Assembly (NCBI GenBank): GCA_964480915.1
Contig: CAYZRS010000003.1
Coordinates: forward strand, 1 to 64,000
DNA: 64,000 nt
DNA from: CAWGCE01 sp964480915
Lineage (GTDB): Bacteria; Planctomycetota; Planctomycetia; Pirellulales; Pirellulaceae
Reading direction: 5' to 3'
In this document: positions 18,188 through 27,277 of the stretch, piece after piece
Layout: each line of letters opens with the position of its first letter
Position numbering within the stretch: position 1 is the stretch's first letter
Position numbers and translations under genes: made by a program
Notes under the pieces: generated by a model
The model's input: only the letters and a program-made list of their open reading frames with translations
Database searches by the model: none
Told to the model about the DNA's origin: nothing

Positions 18188-19306
18188 ATGACTTCTGCTA
18201 TAAATCTGAAAATGAAGAGCCTGATCAATCACCGTCCCCGAACTGGATTTACGCTAGTAGAATTGATGGTGGTCGTCTTGGTGATCGCCGCCATCCTGGG
18301 GCTGCTCATGCCAGTGATCGTCGGCGCTCGATCGGCGGCACGACGTACCCAATGCCTGAATTTGCTCGGGCAAGTCGGACTGGCAACCGTGACCTATGAA
18401 TCTTCGACTGGCTGCTTGCCGGCGGGTGGTTGGGTGGCCGAGCCGACGGTTCCGTCGCGCGCGGATGCGCTCTACTTTAACCCCCGGACTGGCAAACAAT
18501 TCAGCTGGATCGTTGAGTTGCTGCCGTTCATGGAGGAGTCGACTCTTTTCGCTTCGATCGACTTTGAATTATCGGTGACGCAGCAAGCGAGTGACCCTCA
18601 GGCGAAGGTGATTGGCAGCTTGGTTTGTGCCAGTGATCCGACTCGCGGCTCGCAGTTTGTTTTTGAAGGGAAGACCTTTGCCAAATCAAACCTTGCCGGG
18701 TTTGCCAGTCCGTACCGCATCGAAACGATGTCGCATTGGGCCGGCGCGCTGGGTGGTGTGCGACCGGGGCAACGTCGCGGCGGTTCGCTGAGTTCTGTCA
18801 TCGATGGCGCTGCGAAGACGTTGCTGGCTTCCGAGGTGCTGACCAGCGCGGAAGTGACCGATCAACGGGGCGCATGGGCTTTGCCGTGGGCCGGCGCCTC
18901 GTTGGTCGCTCTGAACGTTCCGCACGAATCGCAGCTTGGCGACGATGATGACCTAGCACGGATCGCCTATGCACCCACGGGGGATGTTTCCTTACTCGCG
19001 GAATCACAAACTCCGAACAAGACAACCGGTACCCAATTCGATCGACTCTACGATTTCGGCATGCCTGCGCCAGACGATCAAATGCCCTATTCGGTAACGC
19101 AGGATGGATTGGGACTTTACGCTTCGCCGCGGAGCGGCCACGTCGGGGGCGTCAACGTCGTCGCATTGGATGGGCACGCGGCGTTTCTCGCGAATGATAT
19201 CGACGGCGGAGTCCTGGCTCGCCTGGTGGCGATTGCGGATGGGCAGCTATTGAAACGGGGCGGCCGATCATCCAAGGTGGTCGACCTGCCTGCGAAAACG
19301 GAATAG
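18188..19306 (+). CDS. DUF1559-like pseudopilin, divergent
   Basis: A protein of about 372 residues; ATG 18188 and ATG 18212 are both possible, and neither has a strong ribosome site. The prepilin motif is G-FTLVELMVVVLVIAAILGLLMPVIVGARSAARRTQC, recognisable but clearly different from the two other DUF1559 proteins in the window. The C-terminal signature SGHVGGVNVVALDGHAAFL is retained. It lies 92 nt after the FAD oxidoreductase, so it may belong to the same transcription unit. Envelope location after prepilin peptidase cleavage is expected. Confidence 0.8.
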   Translation: MTSAINLKMKSLINHRPRTGFTLVELMVVVLVIAAILGLLMPVIVGARSAARRTQCLNLLGQVGLATVTYESSTGCLPAGGWVAEPTVPSRADALYFNPRTGKQFSWIVELLPFMEESTLFASIDFELSVTQQASDPQAKVIGSLVCASDPTRGSQFVFEGKTFAKSNLAGFASPYRIETMSHWAGALGGVRPGQRRGGSLSSVIDGAAKTLLASEVLTSAEVTDQRGAWALPWAGASLVALNVPHESQLGDDDDLARIAYAPTGDVSLLAESQTPNKTTGTQFDRLYDFGMPAPDDQMPYSVTQDGLGLYASPRSGHVGGVNVVALDGHAAFLANDIDGGVLARLVAIADGQLLKRGGRSSKVVDLPAKTE

Positions 19307-19382
19307 GCGCGATACAATCGGGAGCGTGCCGACGTAGATTCGGTGTTCCTGTTTCTGAAGCGACGAAAAGCAGAGCCCCATT

Positions 19383-19820
19383 ATGCTCATTGGAATTTCT
19401 CCCGTTCTAAGTCCTGATTTACTCGCCACGCTGTACCGGATGGGGCATGGCGATGAGATCATCTTGGCGGATGCCCATTTTCCAGGTGAAAACCTCGGCC
19501 CGCCTGCCTTGCGGGCCGACGGAGTCGAAATACCAGCGCTGCTCGAGGGTATCTTGCCATTGTTTGCGCTGGATCAGTACGTGCCTCACCCCCTCTTCAT
19601 GATGGCGGCGGTCGCAGGGGATACATTGGACCCGGCTGTGGAAGCTTCCTATCGAAATGTCATCGATCGTTTTGCTGCCGAAGCGTCGATCGAGCGGGTC
19701 GAACGATTCGCGTTCTACGAACAAGCACGAACGGCCTTTGCCATTGTCATGACCGGAGAAACGGCCAAGTACGGCAACATTATTTTAAAGAAGGGAGTGA
19801 CACCCAGTGCGAAATCTTAG
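19383..19820 (+). CDS. fucU: L-fucose mutarotase family protein (FucU/RbsD)
   Basis: A 145-residue RbsD/FucU-family sugar mutarotase interconverting alpha and beta anomers of fucose or a related sugar. Start ATG 19383. The hallmark MGHGDEIILADAHFP (with the catalytic His of the MGHGD motif) lies near residue 20; KYGNIILKKGV forms the C-terminal signature. Length fits FucU (about 140). It leads a + strand set with an alcohol dehydrogenase 45 nt downstream and an epimerase, pointing to utilisation of a deoxy sugar such as L-fucose. Specific substrate is inferred from family only. Confidence 0.88.
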   Translation: MLIGISPVLSPDLLATLYRMGHGDEIILADAHFPGENLGPPALRADGVEIPALLEGILPLFALDQYVPHPLFMMAAVAGDTLDPAVEASYRNVIDRFAAEASIERVERFAFYEQARTAFAIVMTGETAKYGNIILKKGVTPSAKS

Positions 19821-19865
19821 GCACGTCGATTGTCCGCAGCTCTCGAGAAGGAAACTCGCTTGACT

Positions 19866-20990
19866 ATGTCTGTCACGTCATTGCGGCTCAAAGGAGCCGA
19901 TCGAATCGATCCGCGGGATGAATCGCAGTCCGTTCTCGGTAACTTGAGCGTCGAATCAACGACGGTGCCTGAACCGAGCGCGGGAGAAGTGCTCGTCGAG
20001 CCACTTTGTGTGGGCGTTTGTGGTTCGGACAATAGCGCTAGTCTTGGCAAACCAAATTTTTCCTGGGTGGAAAGACCGCGTACGATCGGGCATGAGTGTA
20101 GTGGACGAATCGTTGCCTTTGGTCCTGGCACGGAAGAGATGACCGATCTGGTCATTGGCGATGTCATTTGTTGTATTCCGATGCAAGGCTGCGGTCGGAA
20201 TGCATGCCGTGGGTGTCAGCGAGGCCGTCCTAACTACTGCCGACATAAAACGATCCTCGGGTTTCATCGGGATGGGGCACTGGCGAGTCGGATGGTCGTC
20301 GATATTGAGCGTTGCATGAAGTTGCGCGAAGGTTTGACGCCGCTGCAGGGAGCGGTCGTTGAGCCGCTTTCGGTCGTTGCGCAGGGCATTCATCGCAAAT
20401 GCAACATCCGGCCCGGGCAGGATGTGGTCGTCTCGGGCTGCGGCATCATTGGGTTAATGGCGGCTGAGTTGGCGCGGGCGGCGGGAGCTCGAGTGGCCGT
20501 GACGGGAGTTGCTCAGGATCAAGATGTGCGTCTCGCTTTGGCCAAAGAACGTGGGTTCATTCCGATCGTCGTTGGGCCAGATCAGACGCTGGAAGAGCAA
20601 TTGAAGAGTGGGTTGATCGATTTGCAAGGGCGTCGTTTTGGGGATGCGTACGAAAACGGGACGGTCGATCTGCTGATCGAGTGTTCCGGAGCGCCGCCCG
20701 CGTTAGGCAATGCCGGGTTGAGCGTCCAGCTCGAGGGCTCGATTCTTGTGATCGCGACATTTGGCAGTGAAGTCTCGTTCAACGCGACCGCCTTTACACG
20801 ATCGGGGCAAAGGATGGAGGGAGTCATGGGCTCCAATCGCGCGGATTTCGAAGTGGCTCAAACGCTGCTGGAACAGGGCGTGTTTCCTGTCGAAGCGTAT
20901 TCCGAACTGTACTCGTTCGACGACGTGCTCAAGGCGATGGAAGATTCGATGCGAGCGAAAACGACGAAAGCGATCGTTCGGGTGAATTGA
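19866..20990 (+). CDS. zinc-dependent alcohol/sugar dehydrogenase (MDR family)
   Basis: A 374-residue medium-chain dehydrogenase. ATG 19866 is chosen; a TTG two codons upstream lies at better distance from GAAGGAAA (19850-19857). Catalytic zinc ligands appear in GVCGSDN and TIGHECSGR. The four-Cys structural zinc lobe is GCGRNACRGCQRGRPNYC. The Rossmann cofactor motif is VVVSGCGIIGLMAAELARAAG. Together with the mutarotase upstream, oxidation of a sugar or polyol hydroxyl is likely, for example L-fucose or a related hexose. The next gene follows within 33 nt. Confidence 0.88.
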   Translation: MSVTSLRLKGADRIDPRDESQSVLGNLSVESTTVPEPSAGEVLVEPLCVGVCGSDNSASLGKPNFSWVERPRTIGHECSGRIVAFGPGTEEMTDLVIGDVICCIPMQGCGRNACRGCQRGRPNYCRHKTILGFHRDGALASRMVVDIERCMKLREGLTPLQGAVVEPLSVVAQGIHRKCNIRPGQDVVVSGCGIIGLMAAELARAAGARVAVTGVAQDQDVRLALAKERGFIPIVVGPDQTLEEQLKSGLIDLQGRRFGDAYENGTVDLLIECSGAPPALGNAGLSVQLEGSILVIATFGSEVSFNATAFTRSGQRMEGVMGSNRADFEVAQTLLEQGVFPVEAYSELYSFDDVLKAMEDSMRAKTTKAIVRVN

Positions 20991-21022
20991 AGGATGGAAC
21001 CAACAACACAGAAAGCGGACGG

Positions 21023-22042
21023 ATGAAGATACTGATGACTGGCGGTACCGGCTGCATTGGCGCGGCGACCGTTTTCAAATTGCTGTCGGCGGTCAATGCT
21101 GCCGACATCCGTCAGATCGTACTCACGTCGCGATCCGGGAATCCAAGATTGTTGCAACTTTGGCAACGGGATGGGCTTGATGCGCGGATTCAATTTCTGA
21201 ACGTCGATTTGGCCGATGCGGCCGCCATGGATACCGCGGTCAAGGACTACCGGCCGACGCATGTCGTTCACCTGGGAGCTTTGCAGAGTCCCGCCTGCGA
21301 TGCCGATCCGATAAGAGGAATGCAAGTCAATCTAGGCGGCACGATGGGGCTGCTCGACTCGGTGAGAAATCACTGCCCGCAGTTGGAACGGTTCGTGTTT
21401 GCGAGTTCGGCGGCTGTCTACGGCAAGCGAGCCATCTACGACACCCCGACGGTAGGTGAAACGGCGACGTTGGCTCCACCGAATCTCTACGGCGTCTGGA
21501 AGGAAGCGGGAGAGCAATTGTGTCGCCTGTTTCACGAACAATCGGGCATCTCGACCGTCTGCCTGAGATTGAACACGACCTACGGACCGGGACGAGATGT
21601 GGGTAAGACGTCGGCACCGACCTTGGCGATGAAGCGAGTCGCTCTGGGCGCTGTCAGCGGTCAGACGCTGCCCTTCCAAATGCCCTACCAAGGAAAAGAA
21701 AATTACCACTATGTCGAAGATGTCGGCGCTCATTTTGCTGGCGTCTGCCTGCAGCCATTTTCCGGGTTTGGCGCCTTCAACATCAAAGGCCGTACGATCG
21801 AGATCGCTGACTTCTTGCAAGCGATTCGGCGGGCGGCGGACGATTCGGACTGCGGCCAGTTTTGCGATTTCAAAATCGCAGCAGACGCACCAGAAAACCT
21901 GTTCGTTTACGATCTGGAAGATGAAGCGATCGACGGCGCTTTTCGCGACATGCCTCGGACCCCGATCGAAACGGGCGTGCAGCTGTCACTGTCAAAATTT
22001 CGTGAAATGGCCAAGGCGGGTGAGTTGACGGCCGCAGGGTAA
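21023..22042 (+). CDS. NAD(P)-dependent sugar epimerase/dehydratase
   Basis: A 339-residue extended short-chain dehydrogenase. ATG 21023 follows AGCGGACGG. The motif MTGGTGCIGAATVFKLL is the TGxxGxxG cofactor site; the active-site triad is seen as FASSAAVYG and YGVWKEAGEQL (YxxxK). Substrate candidates are nucleotide or free sugars. It closes the three-gene + strand set with fucU and the dehydrogenase. A role in the same deoxy-sugar route is inference; homologues include L-threonine and UDP-sugar dehydrogenases. Confidence 0.85.
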   Translation: MKILMTGGTGCIGAATVFKLLSAVNAADIRQIVLTSRSGNPRLLQLWQRDGLDARIQFLNVDLADAAAMDTAVKDYRPTHVVHLGALQSPACDADPIRGMQVNLGGTMGLLDSVRNHCPQLERFVFASSAAVYGKRAIYDTPTVGETATLAPPNLYGVWKEAGEQLCRLFHEQSGISTVCLRLNTTYGPGRDVGKTSAPTLAMKRVALGAVSGQTLPFQMPYQGKENYHYVEDVGAHFAGVCLQPFSGFGAFNIKGRTIEIADFLQAIRRAADDSDCGQFCDFKIAADAPENLFVYDLEDEAIDGAFRDMPRTPIETGVQLSLSKFREMAKAGELTAAG

Positions 22043-22107
22043 ACACCGATCGTCCGGCGTAGGACTCTGTTCCAGCGCGACGGGGCTCGTGACAGCGGAA
22101 CGCGCCA

Positions 22108-22121
22108 CCCTGAGGTCAGGG
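22108..22121. terminator. inverted repeat between convergent genes
   Basis: The palindrome CCCTGAGGTCAGGG lies between the convergently oriented epimerase and Gfo/Idh/MocA genes. As RNA from either strand it can form a 5-bp stem with a 4-nt loop. There is no T-tract, so intrinsic termination is uncertain. Two direct copies of AGCGAATTGC follow at 22152-22161 and 22166-22175. Confidence 0.25.
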
Positions 22122-22193
22122 AAGCAAGTGTCGAATTCGCATGCTGCCGACAGCGAATTGCCGGTAGCGAATTGCAAGCGACGAAAAGCGCAG

Positions 22194-23351
22194 CTACGCG
22201 ATATCAACCCATTTCCCGTCAGCCGCACTTTTCAAAACGGCGTCGCAGACGATCTGAGTCCGCAGGCCGCTTTTGATGTCGGGCTGGACCGGGGTGCCCG
22301 TTTCTAGGCCGGCCAAAAAATCGGCGAGCGCGTTAATGAAAGTGTGTTCGTAGCCGATCGTGCAGCCGGGAACCCACCATTTGTCCATGTACGGGTGTTC
22401 TGAATTGGTCACATGGATCTTCCGCCACCCCGTCGTGTGGTCGTCGACCTTAGTGCCGGTCGCCTTGTTGGTGTACTCGAAAAACTGCAAGTATTGATGA
22501 TCTTCGAGGTCGAAGTAGACGCTGCCGTCTTCTCCGTTCAATTCGAACGTGTTGAAATTCTTACGGCCGCGTGCGTAGCGAGTCGATTCGAATGTGCCCA
22601 TCGAACCATTTTCGAACACGGCGAGAAACATGCAGGCATCATCGATCCCGACCGGTTGAACTTGGCCCGTTTCTGCATGTTCCCGTTCTTTGATGAAGGT
22701 TTCGGTCTTGGCGACCACCTGACGAATGGGGCCGTTCAGCCATTCTGCGGTGTCGATCGAATGTGCCAGAAGATCTCCGGTGACGCCCGAACCGGCCGTA
22801 TCGACGTCTAATCGCCAAAGTCCCGCTCCGCCCTGAGGGACATCGGCGGCGATCGTCCAGTCTTGGTTGTAGGTGGCGCGGTAGTGGAACGACTTACCGA
22901 TCCGCCCTTCGTCGATGAGCTGTTTTGCGAGTGAAATTGCCGGGACGCGCCGATAGTTGAACCAGATCATATTGGGCACGCCGGCTTGTTCGACGGCAGC
23001 GAGGATCTGCTCGCCTTCGGCAGCATTCATCGCCAGGGGCTTCTCGCACAGCACCATTTTGCCAGCGGCCGCTGCGGCGCAGGCAATTTCGCAGTGGGTG
23101 TTGTTCGGGGTGCAGATATCGATCACGTCGATATCGTCGCGTTCGATCAGGCGACGCCAATCGGTTTCGTACGATGCGAAGCCCCAGTTTTCGGCAAATG
23201 CTTTGATCTTGTCCTCTTTCCGCGCCGAGCAGGCTGTCAGCACGGGGCGATGATCCAAATCAAAAAACGCGTTCACTTTGCGATAAGCGTTCGCGTGCGC
23301 CCGCCCCATGAACCCGTACCCGATCAATCCAACTCGCAATTCTTTGCCCAT
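22194..23351 (-). CDS. Gfo/Idh/MocA family oxidoreductase
   Basis: A 385-residue NAD(P)-dependent dehydrogenase. ATG 23351 lies after AGGAG on the minus strand. The Rossmann motif VGLIGYGFMGRAHANAYRKV and the EKP motif in LCEKPLAMNAAEGEQIL identify the family. The C-terminal domain continues to the common end GLRTQIVCDAVLKSAADGKWVDI. These enzymes oxidise or epimerise sugars and inositols. It is second in a two-gene minus-strand unit behind a TIM-barrel isomerase (48-nt gap), which is a frequent pairing in inositol and rare-sugar breakdown. Substrate not assigned. Confidence 0.9.
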   Translation of the reverse strand: MGKELRVGLIGYGFMGRAHANAYRKVNAFFDLDHRPVLTACSARKEDKIKAFAENWGFASYETDWRRLIERDDIDVIDICTPNNTHCEIACAAAAAGKMVLCEKPLAMNAAEGEQILAAVEQAGVPNMIWFNYRRVPAISLAKQLIDEGRIGKSFHYRATYNQDWTIAADVPQGGAGLWRLDVDTAGSGVTGDLLAHSIDTAEWLNGPIRQVVAKTETFIKEREHAETGQVQPVGIDDACMFLAVFENGSMGTFESTRYARGRKNFNTFELNGEDGSVYFDLEDHQYLQFFEYTNKATGTKVDDHTTGWRKIHVTNSEHPYMDKWWVPGCTIGYEHTFINALADFLAGLETGTPVQPDIKSGLRTQIVCDAVLKSAADGKWVDIA

Positions 23352-23399
23352 CTCAACTCCTATCACAATACTGCCTTGGTCGCGGTTGTCGGCCAGCCG

Positions 23400-24446
23400 T
23401 CACTCGTCCCATCCATGAGCGTCCTGCACATTCACCATCGCTTCTAAAATATCTTGCCACGTCTGCGGTTTCAGCATGACATCGTTGGGAAACATGCAGC
23501 CATCCCAGCAGATGTGGCGGCAGGCTTGAGTGAGTTCGCCCGTTTCGTGACGAAGCCAAAAACCGGCGTGTTTGACGATGTCCAGCTTGCCGTTCTCGTC
23601 GTTCGCTTGGCAGTGACGTCCCGTTTTATCGTGAGAGCCGGAGCCATGCACGGTAGCATCGTTTTGAGCCACGTGGAAATCATTCGTCCAAGGTCGCAAT
23701 GCATCGGCAACTTGTCGGTAGGCCGCGTCGAGCGTCGCTTCGTCGTTCCAGGCAAAATCTTCGGGCAGGAGGCGATGCTCAGGCGCGTTGTAGCCCATGG
23801 TGTAGAGGAGCGTGTGAGCCATGTCGGCTTGAAACCCGAGAACTTCTGGCCGGTTGACTCGTTCCAGCAAGTCGAGCATGTGTTTCCAAGAGTGCATGCC
23901 TCCCCAGCAGATCTCTCCTTCGGCACAGAGCACCTCACCATGATCGGCGGCGATGTCCGCGGCTTGGTTGAAAGTGTTCGCGATCGCCTGCTGCTTCGCT
24001 GCGGGATCCGTGAGCCAGTCGGTTGGCCCTCCCGCCGAATCGATGCGAACGTTGCCATAGGGCCGAATGCCCAGCTCGCGCAATCTGCTGGAAAGTTGAC
24101 ATGCTTTCCTGACCTGCGTTAGGAATCGTTCCTGTTCCTGGGCGTCGCCCATCGCCGACCCGCCACCAGTCGGTGGCCAAACGGGTGCGACCACAGTGCC
24201 TGCCACCAAACCGTAACGGCCGATTTGATCGGCCAGTGCTTTCAGGTCGTCATCGGTGGAATCAATGTCGGTATGAGGTGCCGACAGGAAGAGATCGACG
24301 CCGTCAAACTTTGCGCCGTTCACCTTCGCTTCAGCCGTCAGACTTAACATTTGGTCCAGCAGTATTGGCTTTTGGTCCGTATCGGGATCTTTTCCAACAA
24401 CGCCAGGCCATGCTGCGTTGTGCAATTTTGGGAAACGCTCGGGCAT
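23400..24446 (-). CDS. TIM-barrel sugar phosphate isomerase/epimerase family protein
   Basis: A 348-residue xylose-isomerase-like TIM barrel. ATG 24446 has AGGAG about 6 nt upstream on the minus strand; a longer frame to 24494 is open but unsupported. Likely metal-site segments are GEVLCAEGEICWGG, GFQADMAHTLLY and NDFHVAQNDATVHG. The family acts on sugars or inositol derivatives. It precedes a Gfo/Idh/MocA dehydrogenase and is divergent from a solute/sodium symporter, so all three probably serve one uptake-and-breakdown route. Confidence 0.85.
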   Translation of the reverse strand: MPERFPKLHNAAWPGVVGKDPDTDQKPILLDQMLSLTAEAKVNGAKFDGVDLFLSAPHTDIDSTDDDLKALADQIGRYGLVAGTVVAPVWPPTGGGSAMGDAQEQERFLTQVRKACQLSSRLRELGIRPYGNVRIDSAGGPTDWLTDPAAKQQAIANTFNQAADIAADHGEVLCAEGEICWGGMHSWKHMLDLLERVNRPEVLGFQADMAHTLLYTMGYNAPEHRLLPEDFAWNDEATLDAAYRQVADALRPWTNDFHVAQNDATVHGSGSHDKTGRHCQANDENGKLDIVKHAGFWLRHETGELTQACRHICWDGCMFPNDVMLKPQTWQDILEAMVNVQDAHGWDE

Positions 24447-24626
24447 GGTAGCTCCTTGAATTACGAAGAAACGTCGCAGCGAGTGGCTTGGCATTATTGA
24501 TTGCGACGACCGTACCGTGAAGTACCGTAGCGATCGAGCGGCCGGACAGAGGTGACGGTGGACGCTTCAAAAGAGGCTGGTTTTCGTGTTACGATCGGGC
24601 GTAACGCGAATCTTTAGCTGACGAAA

Positions 24627-26321
24627 ATGGAGGTCAAAGATTCGATTCGGCAGTGGCACGACAACAAACAGCTGGGCAGATGCATGGCATTAACATTAGG
24701 GACGTTCATTTTCTTCACGGGGTTGGTTGCGTTCTTAACTTGGACGCTGACAAAGGGCGATGACCACGGCAGTTCCAGCGGCTACTTCTTGGCCGGCCGT
24801 CAATTGACCGGCACGTTGATTGCCGGTTCGCTGCTGTTAACCAATCTGTCGACCGAGCAGATGGTCGGGCTCAACGGGGCCGCCTTTAAGGGTGGACTGC
24901 ACGTGATGGTGTGGGAAGTGGTGGCGGTCGTGGCGTTGGTCTTGATGGCGATGTTTTTCTTGCCTCGTTTTCTTAAGAGCGGCATTGCCACGGTTCCTCA
25001 GTTTCTCGAAGAACGCTTCGACAAGACGACTCGAGGGATGACGACGGTCATTTTCTTGTTGGCGTACGCCGGCATCTTGCTGCCGATCATTCTCTACACC
25101 GGTGCGCGTGGTTTGAGCGAAATGATCGATATGCCGACGCTGACCGGCTTGAACAGCGAAGCGCAATACTTGACCTTCACTATCGTGCTCGTCGGCGTGA
25201 TTGGCTCGATCTACGCACTATTTGGTGGGCTGAAAGCGGTCGCGGTTTCAGATACGATCAATGGCGCGGGACTTTTGATCGGCGGAATGTTGATCGTCTA
25301 TTTTGGATTGATGAAAGTCTCTGATGGTGCGGGCGTCATGGCAGGGTTCGATCAATTGAGGACGGCCAATCCGGATCGATTCAATTCGATTGGTTCGAAC
25401 ACTCAGTCGGTTCCGTTCTCGACGATTTTCACGGGCGTTTTTCTGTTGAATACTTTCTACTGGTGCACGAATCAGCAGATCATCCAGCGCACTTTTGGGG
25501 CTGCGAACCTTCGCGAGGGGCAAAAAGGGGTTCTTATCTGTGGCGCGTTGAAATTGCTCGGGCCGCTCTATCTTGTCATCCCGGGGATCATCGCCTACCA
25601 CCTGTACGTCGGCGACGAATCGGTCAGTAACGATACTGCTTACGGACGGTTGGTGAGCGATGTCTTGCCGCCTTGGCTGGTCGGTTTCTTTATGGCGGTG
25701 ATGGTGGGCGCCATCCTCAGTTCATTCAATTCGGCACTTAATTCGGCCTGCACCTTGTTCAGCTTGGGCGTTTACAAAGGGATGATCAATCCGGACGCCA
25801 GCGAGGCGAGTGTCGTTTCGGCCGGCAAGGTGTTTGGCTGGATCATTGCGATTGCGGCGATGATTGGTGCTCCGTTGCTGATGGGGCAAGATAGTATTTT
25901 TGGATACTTGCAGAAGATGAATGGGCTCTATTTCATTCCGATTCTTTCCGTTGTGGTCGTCGGTATGCTGACGAAACATGTTCCGGCGGGAGCTGCCAAG
26001 ATCGCGCTGATGTTGGGATTGGTCGCCATCGCGGTCGGCTATTTTCTACCGATCGGTGCCGATGGGCAGCGGATTGCCGGTAACCCAAATTCGGGCGACA
26101 TGATCCACGACTTTCACTTCCTGGGGATCGTGTTCGCATCGCTGATCGGACTGATGTTGTTGGTGGGCGCGTTGAGTCCTCGCTCAGAACCCTGGGTGCA
26201 TCAGCATTCGGGCGACGTCGATATTACGCCCTGGGCTTTGGCGTGGCCGTTTTCGATCGCCCTGGTCTTCTGCGTCCTGGCGATCTATTGGTATTTTGCC
26301 GATTTCTCGGTGCTGGCATAA
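24627..26321 (+). CDS. sodium/solute symporter (SSS family)
   Basis: A 564-residue integral membrane protein with about 14 predicted hydrophobic segments. ATG 24627 is used; ATG 24684 is a possible later start. Characteristic stretches are GYFLAGRQLTGTLIAGSLLLTNLSTEQMVGLNG, the family signature after the first helices, and YALFGGLKAVAVSDTINGAGLLIGG. This is a sodium-coupled carrier of sugars or polyols. It is divergent from the TIM-barrel gene with 180 nt between, likely a shared regulatory region, and is followed by a Nudix gene 4 nt downstream. Confidence 0.9.
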   Translation: MEVKDSIRQWHDNKQLGRCMALTLGTFIFFTGLVAFLTWTLTKGDDHGSSSGYFLAGRQLTGTLIAGSLLLTNLSTEQMVGLNGAAFKGGLHVMVWEVVAVVALVLMAMFFLPRFLKSGIATVPQFLEERFDKTTRGMTTVIFLLAYAGILLPIILYTGARGLSEMIDMPTLTGLNSEAQYLTFTIVLVGVIGSIYALFGGLKAVAVSDTINGAGLLIGGMLIVYFGLMKVSDGAGVMAGFDQLRTANPDRFNSIGSNTQSVPFSTIFTGVFLLNTFYWCTNQQIIQRTFGAANLREGQKGVLICGALKLLGPLYLVIPGIIAYHLYVGDESVSNDTAYGRLVSDVLPPWLVGFFMAVMVGAILSSFNSALNSACTLFSLGVYKGMINPDASEASVVSAGKVFGWIIAIAAMIGAPLLMGQDSIFGYLQKMNGLYFIPILSVVVVGMLTKHVPAGAAKIALMLGLVAIAVGYFLPIGADGQRIAGNPNSGDMIHDFHFLGIVFASLIGLMLLVGALSPRSEPWVHQHSGDVDITPWALAWPFSIALVFCVLAIYWYFADFSVLA

Positions 26322-26325
26322 ATCG

Positions 26326-26892
26326 ATGTCGGCAGAAAAACCACACGGGCCTTGGAAAATTAAATCGACCGAGCAAGCGTACGTCGATCCGTTCGTGGAA
26401 GTCACGGTCGATCAAGTCGTGCGGCCCGATGGCGCCGACGGCCAGCACGTCGTGGTGCGCATGAAACCTGGGGTCTGCGTGATCGCCGTCGATCGTGACG
26501 CAGCAGGCGAATTGCAGGTTCATTTGACACGCGAATTCCACTATGGCGTCGGGCGAGACTCTTTAGAGGGAGCTAGCGGTGGGATCGAACCTGGCGAAGA
26601 TCCGGACGAGACGGCTCGTCGAGAACTGGCGGAAGAGCTGGGATTGGAGGCCGATTGTTGGGAGTTACTCACGACGGTCGACCCATTCACGACGATCATG
26701 GTCTCTCCGACCCGACTTTACCTCGCCGCTGAATTATCGACGACCGATACTAATCCGGAGGGGACGGAGTTGATTGAGCATGTGGTCGTGCCGCTGGCAA
26801 TGGCGGTCGCCCAGGTTGCAGAAGGCAAGATTACGCACGCGCCGACCTGCGTGGCGCTGCTGTTGATCGCTCAGAAGTTTGCTTCTCTTTGA
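26326..26892 (+). CDS. Nudix hydrolase
   Basis: A 188-residue protein starting at ATG 26326, 4 nt after the symporter stop. The Nudix box is complete: GGIEPGEDPDETARRELAEELGL, fitting G-x5-E-x7-REUxEExGU. Enzymes of this type hydrolyse nucleoside diphosphates linked to other moieties such as ADP-ribose or nucleotide sugars. Length and the TTVDPFTTIMVSPTRLYLA stretch resemble ADP-ribose-type Nudix proteins. Translational coupling with the symporter is likely; the functional relation is not clear. Confidence 0.9.
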   Translation: MSAEKPHGPWKIKSTEQAYVDPFVEVTVDQVVRPDGADGQHVVVRMKPGVCVIAVDRDAAGELQVHLTREFHYGVGRDSLEGASGGIEPGEDPDETARRELAEELGLEADCWELLTTVDPFTTIMVSPTRLYLAAELSTTDTNPEGTELIEHVVVPLAMAVAQVAEGKITHAPTCVALLLIAQKFASL

Positions 26893-27277
26893 CCCTCTCG
26901 TTGAAGCAAATTCGGTGAACCGAGCGTTAAAAAGGCTTCTGCGGGCCACTTGGAGCCACTTTTCAAGCTCGATCATGAACTTTCGGTTTTTCAGGAACGG
27001 TGCGTTACATGCCACACGGTGGCAACGGTACTCTGGTGTGGCCTCTTAACACGACAAGATGCGTTGCGTCCAGTCAATTCGGTGTTGAAATAGGCGACTA
27101 AATTGCCCGCTTTCGTCAGCTTAGCCTACCTAGGCATCTGGCGTTTCGACCTTGCCCGACTTAATATTTGTTTTACAAAAATGCGAGGTCAACGGGCGTC
27201 ACGGCGGCCCACGGTACAGGTCTGGGAGATCTGCGCGCTTCCGTGCTCTTACGCTGTTCAGAAGGAATATCTGCGAA
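26893..27277. other. intergenic region upstream of the polyketide synthase gene
   Basis: No gene is supported. An open frame begins at 27152 in phase with the synthase, but its first 42 residues are unlike any polyketide synthase start and GAAGGA at 27261-27266 precedes the ATG at 27278. The region should hold the synthase promoter. I could not identify a clear core promoter or operator. Confidence 0.4.

Noticed and set aside
27152..27277. Upstream start of the polyketide synthase
   Set aside because: The extra 42 residues are unlike family starts, and GAAGGA precedes the ATG at 27278.
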